From the NCBI RefSeq assembly GCF_003228315.1, contig NZ_CP029693.1, positions 1,736,001 through 1,800,000 on the forward strand: a DNA stretch of 64,000 nt, written 5' to 3'. A model generated the notes under the pieces. That model was not told where the DNA came from. It made no database searches and saw only the letters and a list, made by a program, of their open reading frames with translations. Positions 8,884-18,526 of the stretch are shown here, in pieces; the first letter of the stretch is position 1, and every line of letters starts with the position of its first letter. Source of the DNA: Pseudomonas putida. Lineage in GTDB: Bacteria > Pseudomonadota > Gammaproteobacteria > Pseudomonadales > Pseudomonadaceae. A program made the translations under genes and the position numbers.

Positions 8884-10491
8884 TCAGGCGTCCTGCAAGA
8901 TCAGGTCGGCGCCCTTCTCCGCCACCATCAGCACCGCGGCATGGGTATTGCCGGAGGTCACGTTGGGGAAAATCGATGCATCGACGATGCGCAACCCGTC
9001 CAGGCCATGGACCTTGAGACGCTTGTCCACCACCGATTTCTGCGGGTCCGAACCCATGGCACAGGAGCCACACAGGTGATAGATCGAACCGCTGTTTTCC
9101 CGGAAGTACTGCAGCATCTGCTCGTCGGTCTCGACCACCGGTCCTGGCAACACCTCTTCGACGGTGATGCCCTTGAGCGCCGGTGCGTTCATGATCTTGC
9201 GCATCAGGCGGCTGCCCTGGATCACCTCGTCGATGTCCTTCTGCGTGCTCAGGTAGTTCGGGTCGATCAGCGCCGCGTCACGCGGGTTTTTCGAAGCGAT
9301 CTCGATGTGCCCGCGACTGGTCGGCCGGCACGGGTTGAAGCACAGCAGGAAGCCTGAATACGGCTCGGGCTTGAGGCTGGCCTTGTTGTTTTTCGGGATC
9401 TGGTACGACAGCGGGTTGAAATACAACTGCAGGTTCGGATTGGCCTGCTGCTCGTCGCCACGGAAGAACCCGCCCGCCTGATTGACGCTCATCGCCAGGG
9501 CGCCCTTGCGGGTGAACAGGTACTTGAGGCCCAGCTTGAACTGGCCGAACAGCGAACTCAGCTCATCGTTGAGCGTCGGGATGTTGGCCTTGTAGTAGTA
9601 GCTGGCGCACAGGTGGTCCTGCAGGTTCTGCCCCACCGCCGGCAGGTGCTTGACCAGCGGGATATTGTGCTTGGCCAGCAGCGCCTGATCGGCGACGCCG
9701 GACAATTGCAGGATCTTCGGCGTGTCCACCGCACCGGCGCAGAGGATCACTTCCTTGTTCGCGGTGAAAGTGCGCACCACGCCGTGCTGGGTGATGGAAA
9801 TCCCGGTCGCCCGGCCGTTATCGAACAGCACACGATCCACCAGGGCGTAGTGCTCGACCGTCAGGTTCGGCCGGCTCAACGCAGGATGCAGGTGGGCAAA
9901 GCTGCTGGAGCAGCGCTGGCCGTCGCGGGTGTTGACGTCGTAGATGCCCGCGCCTTCGAACCGGGCGCCGTTGAAATCCTCGCTCAGCGGATAGCCCAGC
10001 TCATCGCAGCCCTTGAGGAACACGTCGCAGATCGGATGGGTCTGGCCCTTCATCGGGGTAATGCTGATCGGGCCGCTGCCACCGTGGTACTCGCTGTCGC
10101 CCAGCGGATGGTTTTCCAGTTTGCGGAAGTACGGCAGCACGTCGGAAAAGCCCCAACCTTCGTTGCCGTTGGCCGCCCAGTCGTCGAAGTCATGGGCCTG
10201 GCCGCGCACGTAGATCATCGCGTTGATCGACCCCGAACCGCCCTGCACCTTGCCGCGCGGCGCATAGATTTCACGGTTGCCCAGCTGCTTCTGCGGCTGG
10301 CTGTAGTACATCCAGTTGAAGGTCGGGTTGTAATACATTTTGGCGAAGCCGACCGGGATCTTGAACCACGGGGAACTGTCCTTGCCGCCCGCTTCCAGCA
10401 GCAGCACCGTGTATTGGCCCGAAGCCGACAGGCGATTGGCCAGGACGCAGCCTGCGGCGCCAGCGCCAGCGATGATGTAGTCGTATGTCAT
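8884..10491 (-). CDS. GMC family FAD alcohol/choline dehydrogenase
   Basis: A 535-residue GMC oxidoreductase. It opens with YDYIIAGAGAAGCVLANRLS (ADP-binding fold) and EAGG, then the GMC signature GKVQGGSGSINAMIYVRG. The C-terminal catalytic segment has HLCGSCAMG (active-site His) and NTHAAVLMVAEKGADLI. Such enzymes oxidise primary alcohols to aldehydes at the membrane. It is the last gene of a reverse-strand group AldA-like dehydrogenase, MFS, enolase-superfamily protein, GMC, so it probably oxidises a polyol or an alcohol intermediate of that pathway. It is not beside betB or betI, so choline is unlikely to be the substrate. Confidence 0.88.
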   Translation of the reverse strand: MTYDYIIAGAGAAGCVLANRLSASGQYTVLLLEAGGKDSSPWFKIPVGFAKMYYNPTFNWMYYSQPQKQLGNREIYAPRGKVQGGSGSINAMIYVRGQAHDFDDWAANGNEGWGFSDVLPYFRKLENHPLGDSEYHGGSGPISITPMKGQTHPICDVFLKGCDELGYPLSEDFNGARFEGAGIYDVNTRDGQRCSSSFAHLHPALSRPNLTVEHYALVDRVLFDNGRATGISITQHGVVRTFTANKEVILCAGAVDTPKILQLSGVADQALLAKHNIPLVKHLPAVGQNLQDHLCASYYYKANIPTLNDELSSLFGQFKLGLKYLFTRKGALAMSVNQAGGFFRGDEQQANPNLQLYFNPLSYQIPKNNKASLKPEPYSGFLLCFNPCRPTSRGHIEIASKNPRDAALIDPNYLSTQKDIDEVIQGSRLMRKIMNAPALKGITVEEVLPGPVVETDEQMLQYFRENSGSIYHLCGSCAMGSDPQKSVVDKRLKVHGLDGLRIVDASIFPNVTSGNTHAAVLMVAEKGADLILQDA

Positions 10492-10536
10492 GCACGGTTA
10501 CCGCGTAAGTCGTTATTCAAAAAAGCCACGCTTCCC

Positions 10537-10628
10537 TGTAGGAGCAAAGCTTGCTCGCGATGGCGGCGTGTCATTCAACAGATGTGTTGCCTGGTCCGGC
10601 GCTATCGCGAGCAAGCTTTGCTCCTACA
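10537..10628. repeat. REPIN, short class, AAGCTTGC arm variant
   Basis: Arms read GTAGGAGCAAAGCTTGCTCG, the rarer arm type, shared with elements at 37599 and 43646. It lies between GMC and enolase-superfamily genes, inside the putative operon. Confidence 0.85.
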
Positions 10629-10648
10629 GGGGGTTGCGCCCTCTCCCG

Positions 10649-11866
10649 TCAGCCCTTGGCTGGCGATGTGTCCTTGACGTCCGCCGGCGTCGGCGCCATT
10701 TGCAGGTGCAGGCGTTCGCCGGTGTACGGCGAGTGCTTGCGCACCACGTCCATGTTCAGCTCCACGCCCAGGCCCGGCTCGGTGGACGGAATGATGTAGC
10801 CGTCTTCCCACTGCAACGGTTTGGTCAGCACTTCGGCATGGAAGCCGCCCCAGGTCATGATGCTTTCCTGGATCAGGAAGTTCGGCGTGCAGGTGGCCAG
10901 CTGGAAGCTCGCCGCCGCGCCAATCGGGCCGTTGTACAGATGCGGGGCGATTTGCGCGTAGTACGCCTCGGCCATGCTGGCGATCTTCTTGGCTTCCAGC
11001 AGGCCGCCGCAGCGAGCGACGTTCATTTGCAGGATCGACGCGCCGCCGGCCTTCAGCAGCTTGAAGAATTCATACTTGGTGGTCAGGCGCTCGCCGGTGG
11101 CAATCGGGATACTGGTCTTGGCCGCAACTTGCGCCATGGCGTCTTCCTGGCCCGGTGGCACCGGCTCTTCGAACCACAGCGGGTCGTACTTCTCCAGGCG
11201 CTTGGCCAGGCGGATCGCCGAGGACGGCACCATCTGCCCGTGGGTGCCGAACAGCAGGTCGCACTTGTCACCCACCGCTTCGCGGATCTTGCGGCAGAAG
11301 GTTTCGCAACGCTCCAGCACTTCCAGCGAGATCTGATGCCCGGAGTACGCGGTGTACGGGCCTGCCGGGTCGAACTTCACGGCGGTGAAGCCCTTGTTCA
11401 TGTTCTCGATGGCGCACTCGGCGGCCAGGTCCGGGTCGTCGTAGTCGTACTCGCCACGGCTGTTGACCGGATACAGGTAGGTGTAGGAACGCAGGCGCTC
11501 GTTGACCTTGCCGCCCAGCAACTCATACACCGGCTTGTTCGCCGCCTTGCCGATGATGTCCCAGCAGGCCATTTCCAGGCCGCTGACCACACCCATCATG
11601 GTCAGGTCCGGACGCTGAGTGAAACCGCTCGAATAAGCCTGGCGGAAGAAGCGTTCGATGTGGTGCGGATCCTGGTTCAGCAGGTAGCGTTCGAACACGT
11701 CTTCGATGATCGGCACCATGGCCTTGGGGCCGAAGGTCGCGGCGTAGATCTCGCCGACGCCTTCGATGCCGCAGTCGGTCTTGAGCTTGACGAACAGCCA
11801 GTACATGCCGCCGATGTGCGGTGGCGGTACGGCGACGATATGGGTTTCAAGGGCGACGATTTTCAT
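10649..11866 (-). CDS. Mandelate racemase/enolase superfamily sugar-acid dehydratase-like
   Basis: A 405-residue enolase-superfamily enzyme. It has an N-terminal capping domain and a TIM barrel with FTAVKFDPAGP on the second strand, acidic metal ligands on successive strands (LLFGTHGQ, WFEEPV, TGERLTT) and HLYNGPIG near the end. Family members abstract the proton alpha to a carboxylate, often dehydrating aldonic or aldaric acids or opening lactones. The ATG overlaps closely with the upstream MFS gene (one base between its stop and this start), so the two are translationally coupled and the transporter likely brings in the substrate. The precise acid is not evident. Confidence 0.84.
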   Translation of the reverse strand: MKIVALETHIVAVPPPHIGGMYWLFVKLKTDCGIEGVGEIYAATFGPKAMVPIIEDVFERYLLNQDPHHIERFFRQAYSSGFTQRPDLTMMGVVSGLEMACWDIIGKAANKPVYELLGGKVNERLRSYTYLYPVNSRGEYDYDDPDLAAECAIENMNKGFTAVKFDPAGPYTAYSGHQISLEVLERCETFCRKIREAVGDKCDLLFGTHGQMVPSSAIRLAKRLEKYDPLWFEEPVPPGQEDAMAQVAAKTSIPIATGERLTTKYEFFKLLKAGGASILQMNVARCGGLLEAKKIASMAEAYYAQIAPHLYNGPIGAAASFQLATCTPNFLIQESIMTWGGFHAEVLTKPLQWEDGYIIPSTEPGLGVELNMDVVRKHSPYTGERLHLQMAPTPADVKDTSPAKG

Positions 11867-11867
11867 C

Positions 11868-13187
11868 TCAAGCACCTGTTTTGATCTGAGTTTTACGATT
11901 GATACGCGCACGCAGGGTCAGGGCCGCCAGGGTCCCGAGCAGGCCGACGAATGCGATGTAGCCGAAATACAGCTTGTAACCAAAGGCACCGGGGAAATGC
12001 TCAGTGAGGTAGCCGTTGATCAACGGGATGAAAGCGTCCGGCAGGTAACCCACCACCGAGACGATGCCGATGGCCAGGCCGGTGATGCGCAGCGGAATGT
12101 TGCAGGTGTCGAGGATCGCCCAGTACAGGCCGCGAATGGCGTAGGTCATCAGGCCGATGAAAATCACCGTGGCGATCAACAGGCCCATGCTGCCCAGCGC
12201 CGGGAACACGATCAGGCCGACCATTGCCAGGCTGGCGAGCAGCAGTGCGACGATCAGTACCGAGATGTTGGAGAACTTGTCGCCCAGCCAGCCGCCGCCG
12301 ATGCCGCCGATGGGACGCATCCACAACTTGATGGTGGTGATGGTGCCGGCCATGACCGCGGTCATGCCGCCACCCTGCAGGTAATCGGAGAAGCTGTAGG
12401 TGGCCCAGAAGATGTGGTAGCCGCAGAACACGATGGCGGTCACCAGCCACAGCTCGGGGATCTTCACCAGCGTCGCCAGATCAGTGAGCAGGTTGAACTT
12501 GCCCTTCTCCACCGGCGCGGTGTCGTCCATCGACTTCGGGTCCTTGATCAGCACCAGCACGCAGCCGATGGCGATACAGGTGAAGGCGTACAGGTAGACC
12601 ACATGCTTGAAGCCTTCGGCGGTGGACTCGCCACGGGTTTCGGTGGCGTAGGCGAACAGGCCCAGGGCAACCGTCGCCAGCAAGGCTTCGACCAGCCCGC
12701 GACCGCCATCGAGGATGCCGAAGAAGCGGCCCTGCTCGGAGTGGTGGGCAATCATCTTCACCCGCTTGAGCACCGAGGCCCAGAAGGTCAAACCGGTGGT
12801 CAGGCCCCAGCAACCGAAGATGATCATCAGCCCGGTCATCGATGGCGCGGTGGAGTACCAAAGGCCCAATGCACCGGTGGCCACCAGCGAAAAGAAGATC
12901 AGGAAACGCGGGGCGATGCGGTCGGCCAGCCAGCCGCTCGGCAAATAGGACAACAGGAAAATCGTGCCCAGCATCGAGTACAGATAACCCAGCTCACTGT
13001 GGTTGATCTGGAACACTTCGAGCATGGTGGTCTGGTAGACCTGACGCAGGTAGAGGATCGGGTAGATCGCACCGGCGGCCAGCACCAAAAGCATCAGTTG
13101 GACATAGCGACTTCCCTTGTCGCTGTGGCTTTTGGAAGCCGAATTGGAACCCTGAACAGCGGCAGCAGAGGATGCTTGCTTGGACAT
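11868..13187 (-). CDS. MFS transporter, GlpT/UhpT-like
   Basis: A 439-residue carrier with twelve predicted membrane segments. YQTTMLEVFQINHSELGYLYSM and the loop SGWLADRIAPRFLIF resemble organophosphate:phosphate or hexuronate-type MFS carriers. A hydrophilic, Ser/Ala/Lys-rich N-terminal tail of about 25 residues precedes the first helix. AGAGG lies 8 bases before the ATG. It is coupled to the downstream enolase-superfamily gene, so it is the likely uptake route of the pathway, working with the porin at 16152. Confidence 0.85.
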   Translation of the reverse strand: MSKQASSAAAVQGSNSASKSHSDKGSRYVQLMLLVLAAGAIYPILYLRQVYQTTMLEVFQINHSELGYLYSMLGTIFLLSYLPSGWLADRIAPRFLIFFSLVATGALGLWYSTAPSMTGLMIIFGCWGLTTGLTFWASVLKRVKMIAHHSEQGRFFGILDGGRGLVEALLATVALGLFAYATETRGESTAEGFKHVVYLYAFTCIAIGCVLVLIKDPKSMDDTAPVEKGKFNLLTDLATLVKIPELWLVTAIVFCGYHIFWATYSFSDYLQGGGMTAVMAGTITTIKLWMRPIGGIGGGWLGDKFSNISVLIVALLLASLAMVGLIVFPALGSMGLLIATVIFIGLMTYAIRGLYWAILDTCNIPLRITGLAIGIVSVVGYLPDAFIPLINGYLTEHFPGAFGYKLYFGYIAFVGLLGTLAALTLRARINRKTQIKTGA

Positions 13188-13254
13188 TGAGTAGACCTCT
13201 GGCGCCCGGTGATCCGGACGCTCGGATAATTGTTTTTATATTTACTCCGGCCCC

Positions 13255-13344
13255 TGTAGGAGCGAGCCTGCTCGCGAAAGCGGTAGATCAGTTTATTGAT
13301 GTGTCGACTGACACACCGCCTTCGCGAGCAAGCCCGCTCCCACA
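13255..13344. repeat. REPIN, short class, degenerate right arm
   Basis: Right arm reads GCGAGCAAGCCCGCTCCCACA. It separates the AldA-like and MFS genes. Confidence 0.8.
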
Positions 13345-13370
13345 TGAGCGAGAGAGGTGCTGCATGTGGA

Positions 13371-14795
13371 TCAGTACTTCATCACCACCAGACGGGTCTG
13401 GGTGAATTCGAGCATGCCGTGCTTGCCGTCATCGCCGCCCAGGCCCGAGCGTTTCCAGCCGGCGTGGAAGCCCTGGTACGGGTCGGCCGGGGTGCGGTTG
13501 ACGTACAGCTCGCCGGCCTCGATGGCACCGGCGACTTTCATGGTGGTGCGATAGTTTTCGGTATAGAGCACCGAAGACAGGCCGAACTGGTGATCGTTGG
13601 CCATGGCCAGGGCTTCGTCGATATCGCGGTACTTGAGCACCGGCAGCACCGGGCCGAAGATTTCTTCCTGGATGATTTCCATGTCCTGGCGGCAACCGCT
13701 GAGCAGGGTCGGCGGGTAGAAATGGCCTTTGCCCTCGGGAATGAATCCGCCAGTCTCCAGCACCGCGCCGTCGGCGATGGCTCGCTCGACCATGGCATGA
13801 ATGTTCTGCTGCGAGCTGGCGTTGACCAGTGGCCCCATGAACGCAGGATCGACAGCGCGATCACCGAATTGCACGACGCTGATTTTCTCTTTCAGCAGGC
13901 CGAGGAATTTGTCGTAGACGCTTTCCTGCACGTAGACCCGCTCGACCGCCGTGCACAACTGGCCGCAGTGGGTGGTCTTGGAACCCACGATCGCGCTGGC
14001 GGCCGCTTCCAGATCGGCATCGGCCTCGATGATCGCCGGGGTCTTGCCGCCCAGTTCCAGGGACGGCTTGGCGATGTTGGCCTTGCAGTAGTCGAGCACG
14101 ATGCGCCCGGCGTTGACGCTGCCGGTCAGGGTGATCAGGCCGACGGCGTTGTGGGTGCAGACCGCAGCGGCGGTGGCGTGGTCCATGGTCAGGATGTTGA
14201 CCACACCTGCCGGGAGGCCGGATTGCTGCACGGCCTTGGCGATTTCGAAGGCCGAGATCGGCGTGTTGTTGCTCGGGCGCACGACCACGGTGTTGCCGGC
14301 AATCAGCGCCGGGGCGATCTTGCGCAGCAGGGTGTAGACCGGGTAGTTGAACGGAATCAGGCAGGCCACGACGCCAATCGGCTCGCGGTGCAGGAACAGG
14401 TTTTCGTTCGGTGTGTCGCTGGGAATGATCTCGCCTTCGATGCGGCGCGCCCATTCGGCGTGGTAACGGGTGATCTGCGCGGCGTAACGGGCTTCGTTGC
14501 TGGCGTCGGCCAGGCTCTTGCCGGACTCGGCGGCGAGGGCTTCACCGATGCTCTCGGCGCGGGTTTCAAGAGCGTCGGCAAAAGCGCGCAGGTATTCGGC
14601 ACGCTCGATGCTGGTGAGCTTGCCCCAGGTTTTCTGCGCGGCGGCGGCAGCATCGACGGCAGCCGTAGCTTCGTCGGCAGTGGCGGCAGACACCTGGCCG
14701 ACCAGTTCTTCGGTCGCCGGGTCATAGACGGCGATCAGCGCAGCGCCGGCCGGCTCAATAAATTGCCCGTTAACAAAGTTTCGCTCGAGTCGCAT
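13371..14795 (-). CDS. AldA-like lactaldehyde/glycolaldehyde dehydrogenase
   Basis: A 474-residue NAD-dependent aldehyde dehydrogenase. The catalytic glutamate is in SLELGGK, the catalytic cysteine in HCGQLCTAVERVYV, and the cofactor loop in TLTGSVNAG. The C-terminal GFHAGWKRSGLGGDDGKHGM and the EWARRIEGEIIPSD segment are close to Escherichia coli AldA, which oxidises lactaldehyde and glycolaldehyde. It is the first gene of the reverse-strand catabolic group, so it probably oxidises a short hydroxyaldehyde made from the substrate. Confidence 0.87.
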   Translation of the reverse strand: MRLERNFVNGQFIEPAGAALIAVYDPATEELVGQVSAATADEATAAVDAAAAAQKTWGKLTSIERAEYLRAFADALETRAESIGEALAAESGKSLADASNEARYAAQITRYHAEWARRIEGEIIPSDTPNENLFLHREPIGVVACLIPFNYPVYTLLRKIAPALIAGNTVVVRPSNNTPISAFEIAKAVQQSGLPAGVVNILTMDHATAAAVCTHNAVGLITLTGSVNAGRIVLDYCKANIAKPSLELGGKTPAIIEADADLEAAASAIVGSKTTHCGQLCTAVERVYVQESVYDKFLGLLKEKISVVQFGDRAVDPAFMGPLVNASSQQNIHAMVERAIADGAVLETGGFIPEGKGHFYPPTLLSGCRQDMEIIQEEIFGPVLPVLKYRDIDEALAMANDHQFGLSSVLYTENYRTTMKVAGAIEAGELYVNRTPADPYQGFHAGWKRSGLGGDDGKHGMLEFTQTRLVVMKY

Positions 14796-14924
14796 GTGAA
14801 TCGCCCATCGTTGTTTTTATCCAGTGCGAGCAGTTTTGGCGTCGGCAGCTTGTAGGACAAACGATTTATTGAGCGATGTAACATTCAAAAAATGCAGGTT
14901 ACTCCAAAAACACACGCCCTCCCC

Positions 14925-15024
14925 TGTAGGAGCGAGCATGCTCGCGATGCACGTCAGAACACCGCGGGGTGTCAGGCATCCAGCGTTATCGTTGACGACC
15001 ATCGCGAGCATGCTCGCTCCTACA
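14925..15024. repeat. REPIN, long class, CATGCTC arm variant
   Basis: Both arms carry the central A (GCATGC), as in the element at 6617; the spacer is forward. It lies between the AldA-like gene and the LysR gene. Confidence 0.87.
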
Positions 15025-15038
15025 GGGGAGGCGTTGTG

Positions 15039-15968
15039 TCAGGAGGCCGCGGTCGAGGGCTCCAACTGCCTTTGCGCCAGCCAGATCTCCTCCTGCAACC
15101 ACTGCCCGAACACCTGCAACTGCGGCAGCGACTGCTCCGGCCGGGTCACCAACCAATACGACTGATGGCCCTCGACGTGCACGTTGAGCACCTGGGTCAA
15201 CTGCCCGCTGGACAGTTCCGGGGCGACCATGTGCCAGTCGGCGATGGTGATGCCCAGGCCGTCGACGGCCGCGCGGATCGCCAGGTCAAGCAAATCGAAT
15301 TCATAGCCGCCCTGGGTATCGACCCCGCTGATGCGCGCCGCGTCCAGCCAGTGCTTCCAGGTCAGGTAGCGCTGGTCTTCCCGGGCCAAAACGTGCAACA
15401 GCGTCAAGCGGTTGAGGTCGATGCCCTGCTCGGTCCATTCCCGTGAATACAGGGTGGGTGCACACACCGCGATGTGCCGTTCCTGGAACAGCAGGGAGCT
15501 GTCCAGGCCATCCCATTCGCCATTGCCGAAACGGATCGCGCAGTCCAGGGTGCTGGTTTCCGCCAGGCTGTCCTGCAGGCGGGTGGTGATGCTCAATTCC
15601 AGCTCCGGATGCTGCTCGCGCAAGCGCCCAAGCCGCGGCATCAGCCAGCGGTTGGTGAAGGTCGGCGGTGCGTTGATGTGCAGGCGGTTGGCGTGGGACT
15701 TCTGCTGGATGCTGCGCACCGTCAGCTCGATCTTGTCGAACGATTGATGCAATGCCCGCAGCAGCACCCGGCCGGCGCTGGTCAGTTCCAGGTGATGGTG
15801 ACGGCGCTCCAGCAGGGTCTCGTCCAGTTGTTCTTCCAGCTGGCGCACCTGGCGGCTGACCGCGCTCTGGGTCACGTTCAACAGCTCTGCGGCGCGGGTG
15901 AAGCTGCCCGTGCTACCGGCCACTTCGAACGCTTTGAGCGCATTCAGGCCGGGCATTTTGCGTTTCAT
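15039..15968 (-). CDS. LysR family regulator (GcvA-like)
   Basis: A 309-residue LTTR. The N-terminal helix-turn-helix is LNALKAFEVAGSTGSFTRAAELLNVTQSAVSRQV..., typical of the GcvA branch. A substrate-binding domain follows (LHINAPPTFTNRWLMPRLGRL). It sits between the catabolic group and a divergent porin gene, with about 180 bases between, so it is the probable activator of both. The start at 15968 is preceded by GAGAGCC. Confidence 0.86.
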   Translation of the reverse strand: MKRKMPGLNALKAFEVAGSTGSFTRAAELLNVTQSAVSRQVRQLEEQLDETLLERRHHHLELTSAGRVLLRALHQSFDKIELTVRSIQQKSHANRLHINAPPTFTNRWLMPRLGRLREQHPELELSITTRLQDSLAETSTLDCAIRFGNGEWDGLDSSLLFQERHIAVCAPTLYSREWTEQGIDLNRLTLLHVLAREDQRYLTWKHWLDAARISGVDTQGGYEFDLLDLAIRAAVDGLGITIADWHMVAPELSSGQLTQVLNVHVEGHQSYWLVTRPEQSLPQLQVFGQWLQEEIWLAQRQLEPSTAAS

Positions 15969-16151
15969 GGAAGGCTCTCGAAAACCACGACAGACGCCAA
16001 GGATCCCATGCCGGCGGTACATTGTCCTACAGGATTTTCTCAGTAACATGCATTGGAGGAAGGTTTCCCCGGATTTTTAATCGTTTGTTCAATCACCCGC
16101 AGATCGCAAGACTGGCCGGCATCTCACATAAAAATAACCGAGAGCTGCCAC

Positions 16152-17330
16152 ATGCCCCTCCCTGCTTCCCTGCGCGTCAGTCCGCTTTATCTCGCTCTAC
16201 TCTGCACCTTTGCGGCCCCTGCCATGGCCGTGCAAGTCACCGACAATCTCGACCTGGGCGGCGCCATTCGTGCCCGCTGGGACTACGACCCGGACCGCGA
16301 CATCCAGACCTTCGGCCTGGACACCGTTTACCTCAGCGCCAAGTACAACTCCGACAGTTGGATCGGCGAGGCCCAGTACCGTTTCTACGGACGCTCCTAC
16401 CCCTACCGCTACACCAAGAACTACGGCGACATCCAGTTCGCCAAGCTCGCCTGGGTCGGCTACAAGTTCAACCCCGACCAGCAGGTGCAGGTGGGCCTGA
16501 ACACGGTGCCGTTCGGCTTGCAGCCGTATTTCGGCAGCACCTTCTACGAGACCCTGGGCAACGTCATCGGCCTGGAAGATGTGCAACAGGTCGGCGCCAA
16601 GTACATCCAGCAGAGTGGTGACTGGAACATCCAGGGTGGCTACTACCTGCGTCCGGCCTGGCAAGGCAAAGGCACCAGCAACGGCGTGACCTACTCCAGC
16701 GTGGTGTCGGAGGCCGACAGCTATGTCACCGACGGCAGCGATAACCAGGAACGCAACACTGTGGTCCTGCGGGTGGCCAAGGCGCTTGACTTGGGGCCGT
16801 GGAAATCCGAAGTCGGTCTGTCCGGCCTGACCTCGACCCTTGAGAACAGAGACACCAACAATGACGGCCGCCGCAACGCCGTGGCCGTGCACTACATGGG
16901 TAAAAACGGCCCGTGGGGTGTGCAATTGCAGGCGGCGCGCCAGCAGATGTCGCCGCGCAACCCCGGTACCGACGAATTGGTGACCCTCGGCGGCTACGAC
17001 GGCACCTACAACGTCGCCAGTCGCGGCAACCTGTACGTGGCGGATCTGAGCTATGACATCGCCGGCAAATACCTGTTCGACCAGGTCAGCGGGGTCAAGC
17101 TGTACGCCAACTACAGCGCCTTCGACAAATCCGCCGATGACTTCAAGACCTCCCAGCGGATGATCCTCGGCACCTCGTTCTCGGTCAGCAAACTGTGGGT
17201 CTACACCGAATGGCTGTACGGCAAGAACGATCCGTACATTGGGGGCAGCAGCTATACCCAGAGCCTGGGGGCGGGTGGCACTGATCATTGGGAGAATCAG
17301 CTTTACATGAACATCGGGTACTACTTCTGA
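16152..17330 (+). CDS. Outer-membrane porin
   Basis: A 392-residue beta-barrel protein. The signal peptide ends at APAMA (about residue 25); the body has alternating hydrophobic/polar strands rich in Tyr, Gly and Asp, and the chain ends in GYYF, the aromatic C-terminal residue used for BAM-dependent assembly. It is divergent from the LysR gene that adjoins the catabolic group, so it likely supplies the substrate through the outer membrane. It is not an OprD-type protein by its N-terminus; a phosphate-porin-like or general sugar porin is possible. Confidence 0.82.
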   Translation: MPLPASLRVSPLYLALLCTFAAPAMAVQVTDNLDLGGAIRARWDYDPDRDIQTFGLDTVYLSAKYNSDSWIGEAQYRFYGRSYPYRYTKNYGDIQFAKLAWVGYKFNPDQQVQVGLNTVPFGLQPYFGSTFYETLGNVIGLEDVQQVGAKYIQQSGDWNIQGGYYLRPAWQGKGTSNGVTYSSVVSEADSYVTDGSDNQERNTVVLRVAKALDLGPWKSEVGLSGLTSTLENRDTNNDGRRNAVAVHYMGKNGPWGVQLQAARQQMSPRNPGTDELVTLGGYDGTYNVASRGNLYVADLSYDIAGKYLFDQVSGVKLYANYSAFDKSADDFKTSQRMILGTSFSVSKLWVYTEWLYGKNDPYIGGSSYTQSLGAGGTDHWENQLYMNIGYYF

Positions 17331-17360
17331 TCCGGCATTTTCGGCGCCCATGAGGGCGCC

Positions 17361-17436
17361 ATCGCGAGCAGGCTCGCTCCCACAGGGGATTTGTGAACGG
17401 CACAGATCCCTTGTAGGAGCGAGCCTGCTCGCGATG
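17361..17436. repeat. Two REP arms in outward (inverted) order
   Basis: An arm of the form ATCGCGAGCAGGCTCGCTCC at 17361-17384 is followed at 17412 by GTAGGAGCGAGCCTGCTCGC. The order is opposite to that of the REPINs, so these are either two single REPs or the remains of two elements. Confidence 0.8.
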
Positions 17437-17526
17437 GGGTCAGCCCAAACAACACTTGCATCCGCTCAATGCCAATAGTCAGATAGGCAACACCACACAA
17501 AAAGAAAACCATCGAGCCCCCCACCC

Positions 17527-18402
17527 ATGCGCCAACTGCCCTCGCTCAACATGCTGCGCGTCTTCGAGGAGGTCGCGCGGCATCGCAGTTTCAGCCAGGC
17601 CGCCCTTGGCCTGAACGTCACCCAGGGCGCGGTGAGCCGGCAGATCAAGCAGCTCGAAGACTACCTCGGCGTGGCGCTGTTCATCCGCACGCCCCAGGGG
17701 CTGTCGCTGACCGAAGCCGGCACCGCCCTCTCCCCGCACCTGAGCGATGCCTTCGACCACATCGAACGCGCCCTGCAAGCCGTGCGCGTACCTAACCTGC
17801 GCCAGCGCTTGCGCATCGTCGCGCCGCCGACCTGGGCCACGCGCTGGCTGTCGGCGCACCTGCGCGCGTTCGTGCAACGCTACCCCGACATCAGCCTCAG
17901 CGTGACCAATCAGTTGGGCCACGAAAGCCTCGCGGAGATCGACTGCAATATTCGCTTCGGCCTCGAAGCGGACAGTCATTGCCACAGTCAGCTTCTGGTG
18001 ATGGAACGGCACATCGCCGTGGCCAGCCCGGAGCTGTTCACCGACGGTCAACCACCCGATCTGAAGCAGTGGCCGTTGCTGCACATCCTGCACAACGGCA
18101 AGCGCCTGAAGGTCTGGGAAAACTGGCTGGCGGCGATGGGGCGCGACGATGTCGATGCCGGGCAAGGCCTGGAATTCAGCACCCTCGACCAGGTGATTCA
18201 CACCACCCTCGCCGGCGGCGGGCTGGCGGTGATCGACCGGCAGATGATCGAGAAGGAACTGGCCAATGGCAGCCTGCTGCCCATCACCCCGGTGGAGGTG
18301 ATCGGGCCGTATGGCTATTGGCTGGATGTGGCGAATGACAAGTGGGGGTTGTCGAAGGTGCGGTTGTTCAAGGAGTGGCTGGAACTGGTGAGCAATCCCT
18401 GA
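17527..18402 (+). CDS. LysR family regulator (GcvA-like)
   Basis: A 291-residue LTTR. Helix-turn-helix LNMLRVFEEVARHRSFSQAALGLNVTQGAVSRQIKQLE, then a periplasmic-binding-like effector domain (LRIVAPPTWATRWLSAHL). It is convergent with the MFS/SSADH/AKR/Fae group that follows on the other strand and is the closest regulator to it. The porin upstream is another possible target. Confidence 0.85.
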   Translation: MRQLPSLNMLRVFEEVARHRSFSQAALGLNVTQGAVSRQIKQLEDYLGVALFIRTPQGLSLTEAGTALSPHLSDAFDHIERALQAVRVPNLRQRLRIVAPPTWATRWLSAHLRAFVQRYPDISLSVTNQLGHESLAEIDCNIRFGLEADSHCHSQLLVMERHIAVASPELFTDGQPPDLKQWPLLHILHNGKRLKVWENWLAAMGRDDVDAGQGLEFSTLDQVIHTTLAGGGLAVIDRQMIEKELANGSLLPITPVEVIGPYGYWLDVANDKWGLSKVRLFKEWLELVSNP

Positions 18403-18418
18403 ATTCACTTTGTCCCCC

Positions 18419-18508
18419 TGTAGGAGCGAGCCTGCTCGCGATGAGGGCCTGACATTCAACATCAGTGTTGACTGACAGTCCGCCATCGCGAGCAGGCTCG
18501 CTCCTACA
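18419..18508. repeat. REPIN, short class
   Basis: Spacer contains CATTCAACATCAGTGTTGACTG. Lies between convergent LysR and MFS genes. Confidence 0.87.
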
Positions 18509-18526
18509 GTGTTGTTTTGTGGCGGC

